Shown in pieces: positions 19,684-27,576 of a DNA stretch of 64,000 bases. This DNA comes from Arcobacter sp. (GTDB lineage Bacteria; Campylobacterota; Campylobacteria; Campylobacterales; Arcobacteraceae): the NCBI GenBank assembly GCA_020048055.1, contig JAIFNA010000002.1:96023-160022 (forward strand), given 5' to 3'. Each line of letters begins with the position of its first letter. The stretch's first letter is position 1. The position numbers and the translations under genes were made by a program. The notes beneath the pieces are model-generated. The model did no database searches. It was not told the DNA's origin and saw only the letters and a list, made by a program, of their open reading frames with translations.

Positions 19684-21702
19684 TTAAAATTTAATCCTTG
19701 CATTGATATAAGTGTATCTTCCTGCTTCATTTAAAAGCATTACATCATCTATACCTGTACCTGCTGCCGCAAGTGTTAAATCTCTATATGTATTTGTTGC
19801 TGCATAAGTTTTATCCAAAATATTATCCATTCCCACTGTTACATCTATATTTTTTGTAAATGTATGGTTGTATTTTCCATTTAAAATAGCAAATCCAGCA
19901 AGTGCTTGTTCGCCGTTATCGCTATCATAGTTTGTCCAAGATTTTCTAGCTACCATCTCTAGTGTTGCTTTATGAGTATTATCGTCATATTCTAAAGCTA
20001 AGTTTGCTTTTAAAGGTGTGATATCTGCCATATCTGCATCTGTTTGATTAGTAAGTGCATCTTTTGTCCCTTTTTGATAGTTAAGTCCAAAATCAAGTGA
20101 GAGTGTATCACTTAAATCTTTATAACCATTTAATTCAAGTCCATAGATTTTTGCATCAGTATTGACATATTTTCCTGTAGCTGTTGATAAAGTTTGATAA
20201 TAAATATAGTCGCTTAAATTACTATGAAATAATTTTGTTTTAATTCCAAAATCACCAGTGTTGTAATCGATTCCAAAATCAACTTCTGTATTTGTAGTTT
20301 GTTCTAAATCTCCTGAAGCAACAGCCGTTCCAGACCCTGAATATAATTCTTTTGCATCAGGAACTCTTGAAGATTTTCCAATTCCAGCAAACATCTTTAG
20401 ATTTTCACTTGTTTTAAATGTAGCCAAAATATTTCCACTAAAAGCATTATAATCTTTATCTGTATCAGCATTTAATGTCATCGTTGATGCAGTTTTATTG
20501 GCTTTAATATTTGTACTATCGTACCTAGCACCCACTTCTACATTTAAGCTTCCCAAATCAACACCCATTTTTCCAAAAAGTGCTTTATTTTTTGTATCGA
20601 CATCTGGAATCATTGAACTTTGCGCACCATCAACTCCAGTTGCTACTGTAGTTGTATATTTTACTCCATCCCAGTTTCTATCACTTGTATCGATTCCTAA
20701 ATCAATTTTATGAAGTCCTGCATCAAAGCTATTTTTAACTTTTATTCCAGTCATATTAGTTGTAACTAATGCATTCATAAATGTTGTAGCACCTGAGGCT
20801 CTATATTGTGTAGTCATTAAATGGTCAACATCTGATTTATAAGTATCAAGCTTAAGTTCTTTAGAAAAATCACTCAAATTTTTAAGTGTTGCTCCAAAAC
20901 TTAAAACATTGCTATCGTCATAAATAGCATCCATGGTAGATGATGGATACAAAATATCATCACTTCTATTTGCCATATAACCAAATCTTAACTCACTATT
21001 ATCAGTTGGATTTATAAATATTTTTGCGGTTGCGGTTTTTTTAGAAAAAGCATCCATATTTTTATATGAAGATGCATATTTATTTGTTGCATTAGTTGCT
21101 TTCGCATCAAGTTGCTCCGCCATAGTTTTCCCATCTCCATCTTCATACTGTTCACCACTTTCAGCTGAACCACTTACTAAAACTCGAACAGTACTATTTC
21201 CACCACTTACACTAGCAGCTGCTTTTTTGTATCCAAAAGTTCCAGTGTTTAGATTTATTTCACCACCAAGAGCTTCTTTTGGCTCTTTTGTTTTTATTTT
21301 TACTTTTGCACTCAAAGCTCCAAAACTTTCCACATCAAAAGGTCCACCGATAATCTCTACATCTTGTACATTGTTTGTTACGATATGAGATGTTGGTGGG
21401 TCCATTCTGTTTGGACAAGCTCCAGCTATACAACATCCATCGATATCAATAGCGATATTATCTTTTTTTTGCCCCCTGACGATAATATCATTTGCGATTC
21501 CACTTCTTCTAATCAGTGAAACACTTGCACTATTTTTAGCAAGTGCCTCTGCAAGGTCTGCTGATTTTAACTCTTCTCCACTTACATTTTCAACTTTAGA
21601 AGTTACTCCGTTTGAGCTTACTTCTATTTTTCCCAAATTTGCTTCACTAGCAAATATAAAGCTTGCGCTAATTAGTGATAGGGTTATTATTTTTGTATTC
21701 AT
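19684..21702 (-). CDS. TonB-dependent receptor, probable copper receptor (OprC/NosA type)
   Basis: The 672-aa product has a signal peptide (1-19, ending IFASE), a plug domain (about 30-140) and a 22-strand type barrel ending TYINARIKF. The plug carries ACPNRMDPPTSHI: Cys96-x3-Met100, with the RMDPPT segment shared by the OprC/NosA copper receptors. A His-x-Met (His294, Met296, in VDHLMTTQ) lies in the barrel. In OprC a CxxxM plus HxM set binds copper, so I infer Cu uptake. Two extra cysteines (90, 91) precede the motif. The TonB gene follows 3 bp downstream. I see no nos genes here. Confidence 0.8.
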   Translation of the reverse strand: MNTKIITLSLISASFIFASEANLGKIEVSSNGVTSKVENVSGEELKSADLAEALAKNSASVSLIRRSGIANDIIVRGQKKDNIAIDIDGCCIAGACPNRMDPPTSHIVTNNVQDVEIIGGPFDVESFGALSAKVKIKTKEPKEALGGEINLNTGTFGYKKAAASVSGGNSTVRVLVSGSAESGEQYEDGDGKTMAEQLDAKATNATNKYASSYKNMDAFSKKTATAKIFINPTDNSELRFGYMANRSDDILYPSSTMDAIYDDSNVLSFGATLKNLSDFSKELKLDTYKSDVDHLMTTQYRASGATTFMNALVTTNMTGIKVKNSFDAGLHKIDLGIDTSDRNWDGVKYTTTVATGVDGAQSSMIPDVDTKNKALFGKMGVDLGSLNVEVGARYDSTNIKANKTASTMTLNADTDKDYNAFSGNILATFKTSENLKMFAGIGKSSRVPDAKELYSGSGTAVASGDLEQTTNTEVDFGIDYNTGDFGIKTKLFHSNLSDYIYYQTLSTATGKYVNTDAKIYGLELNGYKDLSDTLSLDFGLNYQKGTKDALTNQTDADMADITPLKANLALEYDDNTHKATLEMVARKSWTNYDSDNGEQALAGFAILNGKYNHTFTKNIDVTVGMDNILDKTYAATNTYRDLTLAAAGTGIDDVMLLNEAGRYTYINARIKF

Positions 21703-21783
21703 CTGTCCTCTTTTTTGTTAAATTTCGTAGTTTATTTTACATTTCAAGTGTTAATTGATTGTTAAATTAGAAAATTTAGACAT

Positions 21784-21811
21784 AAAAAAAGCTCGTCAAT
21801 ATGACGAGCTT
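21784..21811 (-). terminator. Rho-independent terminator of the OmpA-family gene
   Basis: A perfect 10-bp stem AAGCTCGTCA / TGACGAGCTT with a 3-nt loop (21789-21811) is followed on the minus strand by seven T residues (21784-21790). It lies 21 bp past the stop codon of the OmpA-family gene and insulates it from the TonB receptor operon. Confidence 0.85.
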
Positions 21812-22361
21812 AATTTTAAAAAGATAAAAAATTATTTAGAAAGATTTACTTCTAATCTTCTATTTAAATCTTGGCCAGCTTTTGTATCATTTGTAGCATC
21901 TGGTTTGCTTTCACCATAACCAACTGCGCTTAATCTATTTGCCGAAACTCCATCTTCAATAATTTTAGCTTTTAAAGAATCAGCTCTTTTTTGAGAAAGT
22001 GCTTTATTTTTTGATGTTTCACCTCTGCTGTCTGTGTGTCCACCAATTTCAGCTTTATAACTTGGGAAAGCTTTCATAAATAATACAAATTTTGCAATAT
22101 CATTTTCATATTGCTCTTTGATGTTTGCTTTATTTGTATCAAAATAGATTTTTAAATTTGTACTAATTTCACAACCTTTTGTATCAACTGCAAAACCAAC
22201 TGGAGTTGCTGGGCAAAGATCAGCAAAGTCTTTAACTCCATCTTTATCACTATCTATATCAAAATTTATAGTACAGCCTTTAGCATCAACCTTAGAACCA
22301 GCTGGTGAAGTTGGGCAAATGTCAGCAAAATCTTTAACTCCATCATTGTCACTATCTAAAC

Positions 22362-22459
22362 AACAACCATTTGCATCAACTTTAGCTCCTGCATGAGATG
22401 TTGGACATTTAACAACCATTTGCATCAACTTTAGCTCCTGCATGAGATGTTGGACATTT
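22362..22459. repeat. Exact 49-bp direct tandem duplication (two copies)
   Basis: Bases 22362-22410 and 22411-22459 are identical. The flanking bases do not extend the match. Each copy encodes KCPTSHAGAKVDANGC on the minus strand. It lies inside the calcium-repeat region of the OmpA-family gene. Confidence 0.95.
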
Positions 22460-23116
22460 GTCAAGAGAATCAACAACACCATCTTTATCAGTATCCACTA
22501 CCACAACTTTTTTTATTTCAACTGGTTTTGGCTCTTCAACTTTTTTTATTTCAACTGGAGCTACTTTTTTAATCTCAACTGGTTTTGGCTCAACTTTAGC
22601 AGGCGCACCAAAAGGTATTACAAGACCAACATTCCAAACTGTATGATTGTCAAACTCATCAAATCTTACGATATGTCTAATATCTGTCATAAGTGCCATA
22701 TTGTTTGCTAATTTGTATTTTAAACCGGCTCCAACATTTGCAAATAAACTATTATCAATACCTTGTTTGTCATTTTTAATATGCTCAAACCCTAAACCAG
22801 CTAAAGCATAAGGTACAAAAGCGCCAAGATGATTGTAATGTTTTAATATGTTTCCGCTTAATCTATTAATTGCAGTTGACTCATCTAATCTATTATAATC
22901 AACACTATTTTGTCTATCATAAGCAAATTCAACAGTGTCAGTTCCTATCTTAGTTTCAAGTGGCATACCTACTCTAAAACCAAAAATTGAGTCTTTTTCT
23001 AATTCACCAGACTCATGTATAACTTTACCAATAGTAGGTGCTACATAAAACTCTTGTGCAGTTGCACTAGATATAATTGCACTTGCAACCAATCCGCTTA
23101 AAACTATTTTTTTCAT
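22409..23116 (-). CDS. Truncated N-terminal OmpA-family product still expressed from the intact start
   Basis: This is what the intact start of the broken gene would give: 235 aa with signal peptide (MKKIVLSGLVASAIISSATA), the barrel, the PVEIKKV linker and the first type-3 repeat, ending at VDANGC. The start has GGAG 7 nt upstream. Such a product could still insert in the outer membrane but would lack the peptidoglycan-binding domain. The rest of the frame resumes at about 22458 without a proper start or ribosome-binding site. Confidence 0.6.
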   Translation of the reverse strand: MKKIVLSGLVASAIISSATAQEFYVAPTIGKVIHESGELEKDSIFGFRVGMPLETKIGTDTVEFAYDRQNSVDYNRLDESTAINRLSGNILKHYNHLGAFVPYALAGLGFEHIKNDKQGIDNSLFANVGAGLKYKLANNMALMTDIRHIVRFDEFDNHTVWNVGLVIPFGAPAKVEPKPVEIKKVAPVEIKKVEEPKPVEIKKVVVVDTDKDGVVDSLDKCPTSHAGAKVDANGC

Positions 23117-23191
23117 TATTATCTCCGTTTAAAATTTTGTGAAATTATATCTAATGTAACATAAAAGTAACTTAATATAATCAAAAAAATT

Positions 23192-23200
23192 TGTTATAAT
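23192..23200 (+). promoter_or_regulatory. Extended -10 promoter of clpS-clpA
   Basis: TGTTATAAT (23192-23200) is a consensus extended -10 box. Transcription would start near 23206, which puts the TTG at 23227 behind a ~20-nt leader containing CGGAGA. No -35 consensus is apparent. Confidence 0.65.
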
Positions 23201-23226
23201 GTGTGACTTTACTACGGAGAAAACAA

Positions 23227-23526
23227 TTGGCTACTGGTATAAAATGTGAATTAAATAAGAGTTTAAAAACTGAAGAACCTAAAAAATACAAAGTGATATT
23301 ATTAAACGATAACTACTCAACGGTTGATTTTGTAATTGAAATATTAATAAAAATATTTAAAAAGAATTTAGATGAAGCTACTGAAATTACAATGAATGTC
23401 CATGAAAATGGAAGAGGTGTTTGTGGAATATATACTTACGAAATAGCTCAAACAAAAATAGCAGAAGTTAAAGCAAATGCAAGAAGAGCAGAGTTCCCAC
23501 TAAAAGCAATTGCAGAAGCTGAATAG
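23227..23526 (+). CDS. clpS: ClpS, N-degron adaptor of ClpAP
   Basis: ClpS delivers proteins with destabilising N-termini to ClpA. I start it at the TTG 23227, 7 nt after CGGAGA. The frame is open to a GTG at 23203, but that codon would fall upstream of or at the predicted transcription start. The 99-aa product has YKVILLNDNYSTVDFVIEIL (with the Asn-Asp pair and hydrophobic pocket), the conserved Met/His segment ITMNVHENGRGVCGIYTYEIA, and the usual Ala-rich C-terminus. clpA follows 8 bp later. Confidence 0.93.
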   Translation: MATGIKCELNKSLKTEEPKKYKVILLNDNYSTVDFVIEILIKIFKKNLDEATEITMNVHENGRGVCGIYTYEIAQTKIAEVKANARRAEFPLKAIAEAE

Positions 23527-23534
23527 GATACAAA

Positions 23535-25823
23535 ATGGCAAATATAAATATAGACAAAGAACTACAAAAGATTTTTACAAATGCTATCAATTTTGCACGA
23601 GCAAATCACCATGAATACTTAACTATGGAGCATATATTTTTATATATATTAAAAGATAAATTAATTAACTCTATCCTTTCAAATCTTGGAATTGACCTAC
23701 TTATACTTGAGGCAAAACTAAAGCTTTATATCAATGAAAATACACCAAAATTTTTAGATTCATCAATAAATCAAGATCCTATTGAAACTATTACAGTTAC
23801 AAATATGATGGATGAAGTTATCTCACATGCTGGGATGTCAGGAAAAAGAACTATCAACATTGAGGATATTTTTGTATCAATCTTAAAAAATGAAAAAGCA
23901 TACAGCACGTATCTTTTAAAAGAGCAAGGATTACAAAAAGTTGATATCTTAGAAGAGATTAGCCATGGAGGGAATGAACAATCAGATGAGAATGATGAGT
24001 TTAGTGATGAAGATGATGATGAAGATAATGAAAATATTGATAATTCAATAAGAAGAGAATTTGGTGGGGATAACCAAAAAAAATCACCACTAAAAGAGAA
24101 CAGTACAGAACTTGTAACTTTAGCACTTGAGGGGAAAATTGATCCAGTTATAGGTAGAAACAATGAAGTTGATCGTGTAATTGAGATATTAGGGAGAAGA
24201 AAGAAAAATAACCCAATTTTACTTGGTGAGACAGGTGTCGGCAAAACAGCGATAGTTGAAGCCTTGGCTTTAAAAATTGCATCAAACGATGTGCCAGATG
24301 ATTTAAAAAATGCAAGAGTATTTGCACTTGATATGGGAAATATGGTAGCTGGAACAAAGTACAGAGGAGACTTTGAGAAAAAATTAAAAAGTGTCCTAGA
24401 AGAGGTGAGTAAAGATAAAAAAGCTATCTTGTTTATTGATGAGATACATCAAATAGTTGGGGCAGGAAGTGTTGGAAACAGTTCAATGGACGCTTCAAAT
24501 ATTTTAAAACCACTTTTAAGTGATGGGAAACTCAAATGTATTGGTGCAACAACTCATGAAGAGTATAGAGCAGATTTTGGAAAAGATAAAGCACTAAGTA
24601 GAAGATTTGCAAAAGTTGAAGTTAGTGAGCCAAATATCGAAGATACGATTTTAATTTTAGATGGTTTAAAAAATAAATATGAGGAGTTTCATGGTGTAAC
24701 TTATAGTACTGAGGCACTTAAACTTTGTGTTGAATTATCAAAAAAATTTATTACAGATAGATTTTTACCAGATAGTGCAATTGATGTCATCGATGAAGTT
24801 GCCTCTACAAAAAAATATGCCCCTAGAAAAAATAAAAAACCATTAGTTATAACACCTAGTGATATTGAAAAAACTATCTCCAAAATGGCAAATATTCCTC
24901 CAAAAACAGCAACATCATCTGATTTATCACTTGTTGAAAAACTAGAACAAAATCTTTTAAAAAGGGTTTTTGGTCAAGATGAAGCTATTAAAAAAATAAC
25001 AAAAGCTATAAAAATAAATAAAGCAGGTTTAGGAAATCAAAACAAACCAATAGGGACATTTTTATTTACAGGGACAACTGGTGTAGGAAAAACTGAAGTT
25101 GCCAAAGAATTGGCAAATGTGCTAGGGATAAAACTCCAAAGATTTGATATGAGTGAATATAGTGAAGCTCATACAATTAGTAGATTAATCGGTGCGCCTG
25201 CTGGATATATTGGGCATGACAAAGGTGGACTTTTAAGTGAAACTATCAAAAAAAATCCACACTGTGTATTGTTACTTGATGAGATAGAAAAAGCCCATCC
25301 TGAACTCTTAAATATCCTTTTGCAAGTGATGGATAGTGCAACGCTTACTGACAATAATGGATACAAAATTGATTTTCAAAATGTCATAATCATAATGACT
25401 TCAAATTTGGGTGCGAAACAAACAAATATTATGGGATTCACTAAAGATGAAAATCTAAATACGGACAAAGCTGTAAACAACTTCTTTGCTCCTGAATTTA
25501 GAAATAGACTTGATGAGATAATTAAATTTAGTCAACTTGACATGAAAACCGTCCTCCTTGTGGTTGGGAAATTTATAGATGATTTGGAAGCTAGTTTGAG
25601 TGATAAAAAAATCAAAATAACTATAACAAAAAAAGCCAAAGATGAGTTGGCAAAACTTGGCTACAACAAAGAGATGGGTGCAAGACCACTGCAAAGGGTC
25701 ATACGAGATAAAATAAAACTCCCTTTAAGCGAAGAGATACTTTTTGGTAAACTCAAAAATGGTGGGGTTGTGAAGATTGACTTTAAAGAGGAGTTTTTGT
25801 TTTTGTATGAACTAAAAAAGTAA
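23535..25823 (+). CDS. clpA: ATP-dependent Clp protease ATP-binding subunit ClpA
   Basis: The 762-aa AAA+ unfoldase feeds substrates into ClpP. It has an N-terminal Clp-N double repeat (about 1-145), an acidic linker (SDENDEFSDEDDDEDNEN, about 148-165), a first AAA domain with GETGVGKTA and LFIDEIHQIVGAG, and a second with GTTGVGKTE and LLLDEIEKAHPE, ending in the D2-small domain (GARPLQRVIRDKIKLPL). It has no ClpB-type middle coiled coil. The upstream clpS confirms ClpA over ClpC. Confidence 0.96.
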   Translation: MANINIDKELQKIFTNAINFARANHHEYLTMEHIFLYILKDKLINSILSNLGIDLLILEAKLKLYINENTPKFLDSSINQDPIETITVTNMMDEVISHAGMSGKRTINIEDIFVSILKNEKAYSTYLLKEQGLQKVDILEEISHGGNEQSDENDEFSDEDDDEDNENIDNSIRREFGGDNQKKSPLKENSTELVTLALEGKIDPVIGRNNEVDRVIEILGRRKKNNPILLGETGVGKTAIVEALALKIASNDVPDDLKNARVFALDMGNMVAGTKYRGDFEKKLKSVLEEVSKDKKAILFIDEIHQIVGAGSVGNSSMDASNILKPLLSDGKLKCIGATTHEEYRADFGKDKALSRRFAKVEVSEPNIEDTILILDGLKNKYEEFHGVTYSTEALKLCVELSKKFITDRFLPDSAIDVIDEVASTKKYAPRKNKKPLVITPSDIEKTISKMANIPPKTATSSDLSLVEKLEQNLLKRVFGQDEAIKKITKAIKINKAGLGNQNKPIGTFLFTGTTGVGKTEVAKELANVLGIKLQRFDMSEYSEAHTISRLIGAPAGYIGHDKGGLLSETIKKNPHCVLLLDEIEKAHPELLNILLQVMDSATLTDNNGYKIDFQNVIIIMTSNLGAKQTNIMGFTKDENLNTDKAVNNFFAPEFRNRLDEIIKFSQLDMKTVLLVVGKFIDDLEASLSDKKIKITITKKAKDELAKLGYNKEMGARPLQRVIRDKIKLPLSEEILFGKLKNGGVVKIDFKEEFLFLYELKK

Positions 25824-25834
25824 AAAATAACAAT

Positions 25835-26911
25835 ATGGCAGAACCACTTAAAAATATCTACAACACACCATACATAGAACATTTAGCACAAAAATTAAAT
25901 GTTAAGTATCCTAGTTTTGATAAGTTTGGTTTTATCTCATCTGTTTTGTGTGATAGTTGGTATGAGATGGCACTAAAGCAAAGGATAAGACATATAGCAA
26001 TCAATCTAAACAACTTCATTCCACTTTCCTATCAAGATCAACTAGCTATTTTAAAATCCGTTTCTAAAGACTTTTTTTCACTTCAAGCTGTATTTTTTCA
26101 AGACTTTGTTGAAGTTTTTGGGCTGGATGATTTTAAAAACTCCATTGATGCTTTGGGGATTTTTACTATTGACTCAACTAGTGAATTTGCTATTAGACAT
26201 TTTATTGTTAAATATGAAGATGAAACGATGAAGATAATGAAACAGTGGGCAAAAAGCAAAAATGAACACTTAAGACGCTTAGCTAGCGAGGGTTGTCGAC
26301 CAAGACTTCCGTGGGGAATTGTGCTACACAAATTTAAAAAAGACCCATCAAAAGTTTTGGAAATCATAGAACTTCTTAAAAATGATACAAGTTTATATGT
26401 TAGAAAATCGGTCGCTAACAACTTAAATGACATCTCAAAGGACAATCCAAAATTAGTACAAGAGTTTGTCAAAAACAATAATGGAAACGGGAAAGAACTG
26501 AGCTGGATATGTAAGCATGCTTCAAGAACTTTACTTAAAAAAGGGGATATTGAAACACTAAAACTTTTTAATCTTCAACCCTTAAGTGATGTGATTATTA
26601 AAAATTTTATTTGTGAAAAAAATGTAAAAATTGGTGATAGTTTAAACTTTTCTTTTTTACTAAGCACTACTAAACCAATTCAAAATATAAGGCTAGAATA
26701 CGCCATAAAGTACTTAAAATCAAACAAAACTTATACAAAAAAAGTTTTTATGTTATCGCAAGGCACACTTGACTTTGGCAATAAAACATTTGTAAAAAAA
26801 CAAAGTTTTAGAGATATGACAACACGAAAACATTATGCTGGAGAGCATTTTATCTCTATCTTGGTAAATGGGGAAGAGAAAGTAAGTATAAATTTTAATG
26901 TTATCAACTAA
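25835..26911 (+). CDS. DNA alkylation repair-like HEAT protein (AlkD family)
   Basis: The 358-aa, mostly helical product contains repeats of the HEAT type (NEHLRRLASEGCRPRLPW, DTSLYVRKSVANNLNDIS). The RLASEG and VRKSVANNLND segments are typical of the AlkD/AlkC superfamily, whose members lift alkylated bases without base flipping. The last ~100 residues form a separate beta-rich domain (GDSLNFSFLL, YAGEHFISILVNGEEKVSINF), also seen in the larger AlkC-like proteins. Whether it is an active glycosylase cannot be judged. It starts 11 bp after clpA and may be cotranscribed. Confidence 0.72.
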   Translation: MAEPLKNIYNTPYIEHLAQKLNVKYPSFDKFGFISSVLCDSWYEMALKQRIRHIAINLNNFIPLSYQDQLAILKSVSKDFFSLQAVFFQDFVEVFGLDDFKNSIDALGIFTIDSTSEFAIRHFIVKYEDETMKIMKQWAKSKNEHLRRLASEGCRPRLPWGIVLHKFKKDPSKVLEIIELLKNDTSLYVRKSVANNLNDISKDNPKLVQEFVKNNNGNGKELSWICKHASRTLLKKGDIETLKLFNLQPLSDVIIKNFICEKNVKIGDSLNFSFLLSTTKPIQNIRLEYAIKYLKSNKTYTKKVFMLSQGTLDFGNKTFVKKQSFRDMTTRKHYAGEHFISILVNGEEKVSINFNVIN

Positions 26912-26925
26912 CATCATTACACTTT

Positions 26926-27153
26926 TTACCCTTTAGCTATAAGTTTTCCAACAATTTTTCTCACCTGCGGAACCACAAAAAAGATAGTAGGAAATGCAAC
27001 CAAAAATGCTTTCCAATAAGCATGAAGCCAAATCATTACAAAACCATCAACAAATCCTAGATTTAAAAAAGTTACAATCAAACTCATAAACCCAGACATA
27101 AATAAACTCATCACAAATGAAAATAAAATCATCTCATATTTTTTTGGTACCAT
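26926..27153 (-). CDS. DUF2798 small membrane protein
   Basis: The 75-aa product begins MVPKKYEMILFSFVMSLFMSGFMSLIVTFLN and has two membrane helices, the second around FLVAFPTIFFVVPQVRKIVGKL. This fits the DUF2798 family, whose function is unknown. A strong AAAAAGGG lies 5 nt before the ATG. It converges on the AlkD-like gene with a 14-bp gap. Confidence 0.75.
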   Translation of the reverse strand: MVPKKYEMILFSFVMSLFMSGFMSLIVTFLNLGFVDGFVMIWLHAYWKAFLVAFPTIFFVVPQVRKIVGKLIAKG

Positions 27154-27171
27154 CGTTTCCCTTTTTATCTT

Positions 27172-27576
27172 TTATTCTGTTTTATTATCTTCAAACTCAT
27201 CATATATCACTTTAATAAAAACACCATTTTCTTTATCTTTAAAATTGATATTTTCGCCCCTTAGAAGATTATATAAAAACTCATCATCATAACTTTTAAC
27301 CAAAAACTTCTCATTAAAACTTTTATTATCAAGGCATAAAATTGTATCGTAGCAAACTCTATCTTTGTAAATATCTATCTTAAAAACGCTTACACCAAGT
27401 GTAAAGATATTTAAATTCACCATATCTTCATATTTTTCTACAAATCCTTTGTCGTAAAATTTCATCGTTGGTGTTTTAAATATTATCGTTGCACTTTGTG
27501 AAATTTTTGGTTGCTTTGTGGCGCAACCAACAAAAAATATCAAAAATAAAAATGGAGATAAAAGTTTTAAATACAT
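27172..27576 (-). CDS. Predicted lipoprotein of unknown function
   Basis: The 134-aa product has a lipobox signal peptide (LFLIFFVGCATKQ, lipidated Cys18) and a small mixed domain. I do not recognise the family. Its ATG overlaps the stop of the ATP-sulfurylase-like gene by one base (TAATG), so translation is coupled. That gives no clear functional link. Confidence 0.65.
   Translation of the reverse strand: MYLKLLSPFLFLIFFVGCATKQPKISQSATIIFKTPTMKFYDKGFVEKYEDMVNLNIFTLGVSVFKIDIYKDRVCYDTILCLDNKSFNEKFLVKSYDDEFLYNLLRGENINFKDKENGVFIKVIYDEFEDNKTE

Larger units (their letters stand above)
21832..23116 (-). pseudogene. OmpA/OprF-family outer-membrane protein, reading frame broken by a 49-bp tandem duplication
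   Basis: Without one copy of the 49-bp repeat (22362-22410 / 22411-22459) the span encodes a continuous 411-aa protein. Its parts are a signal peptide, an 8-strand-type barrel (about 22-170), a linker of repeated PVEIKKV units, thrombospondin-type-3 calcium-binding repeats (DTDKDGVVDSLDKCP, DSDNDGVKDFADICP, DSDKDGVKDFADLCP), and a C-terminal OmpA peptidoglycan-binding domain (IYFDTNKANI, GHTDSRGE, NRRLEVNL). Because 49 is not a multiple of three, the duplication shifts the frame and makes a TAA right after the first copy. As it stands, the peptidoglycan-anchoring domain would not be made. An assembly error or a reversible switch is possible. Confidence 0.85.

Noticed and set aside
22040-22350. 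Calcium-type DxDxDG repeats of the OmpA-family gene read as a DNA repeat array
   Set aside because: These are diverged protein-level repeats of normal type-3 domains. Only the 49-bp unit at 22362-22459 is an exact DNA repeat.
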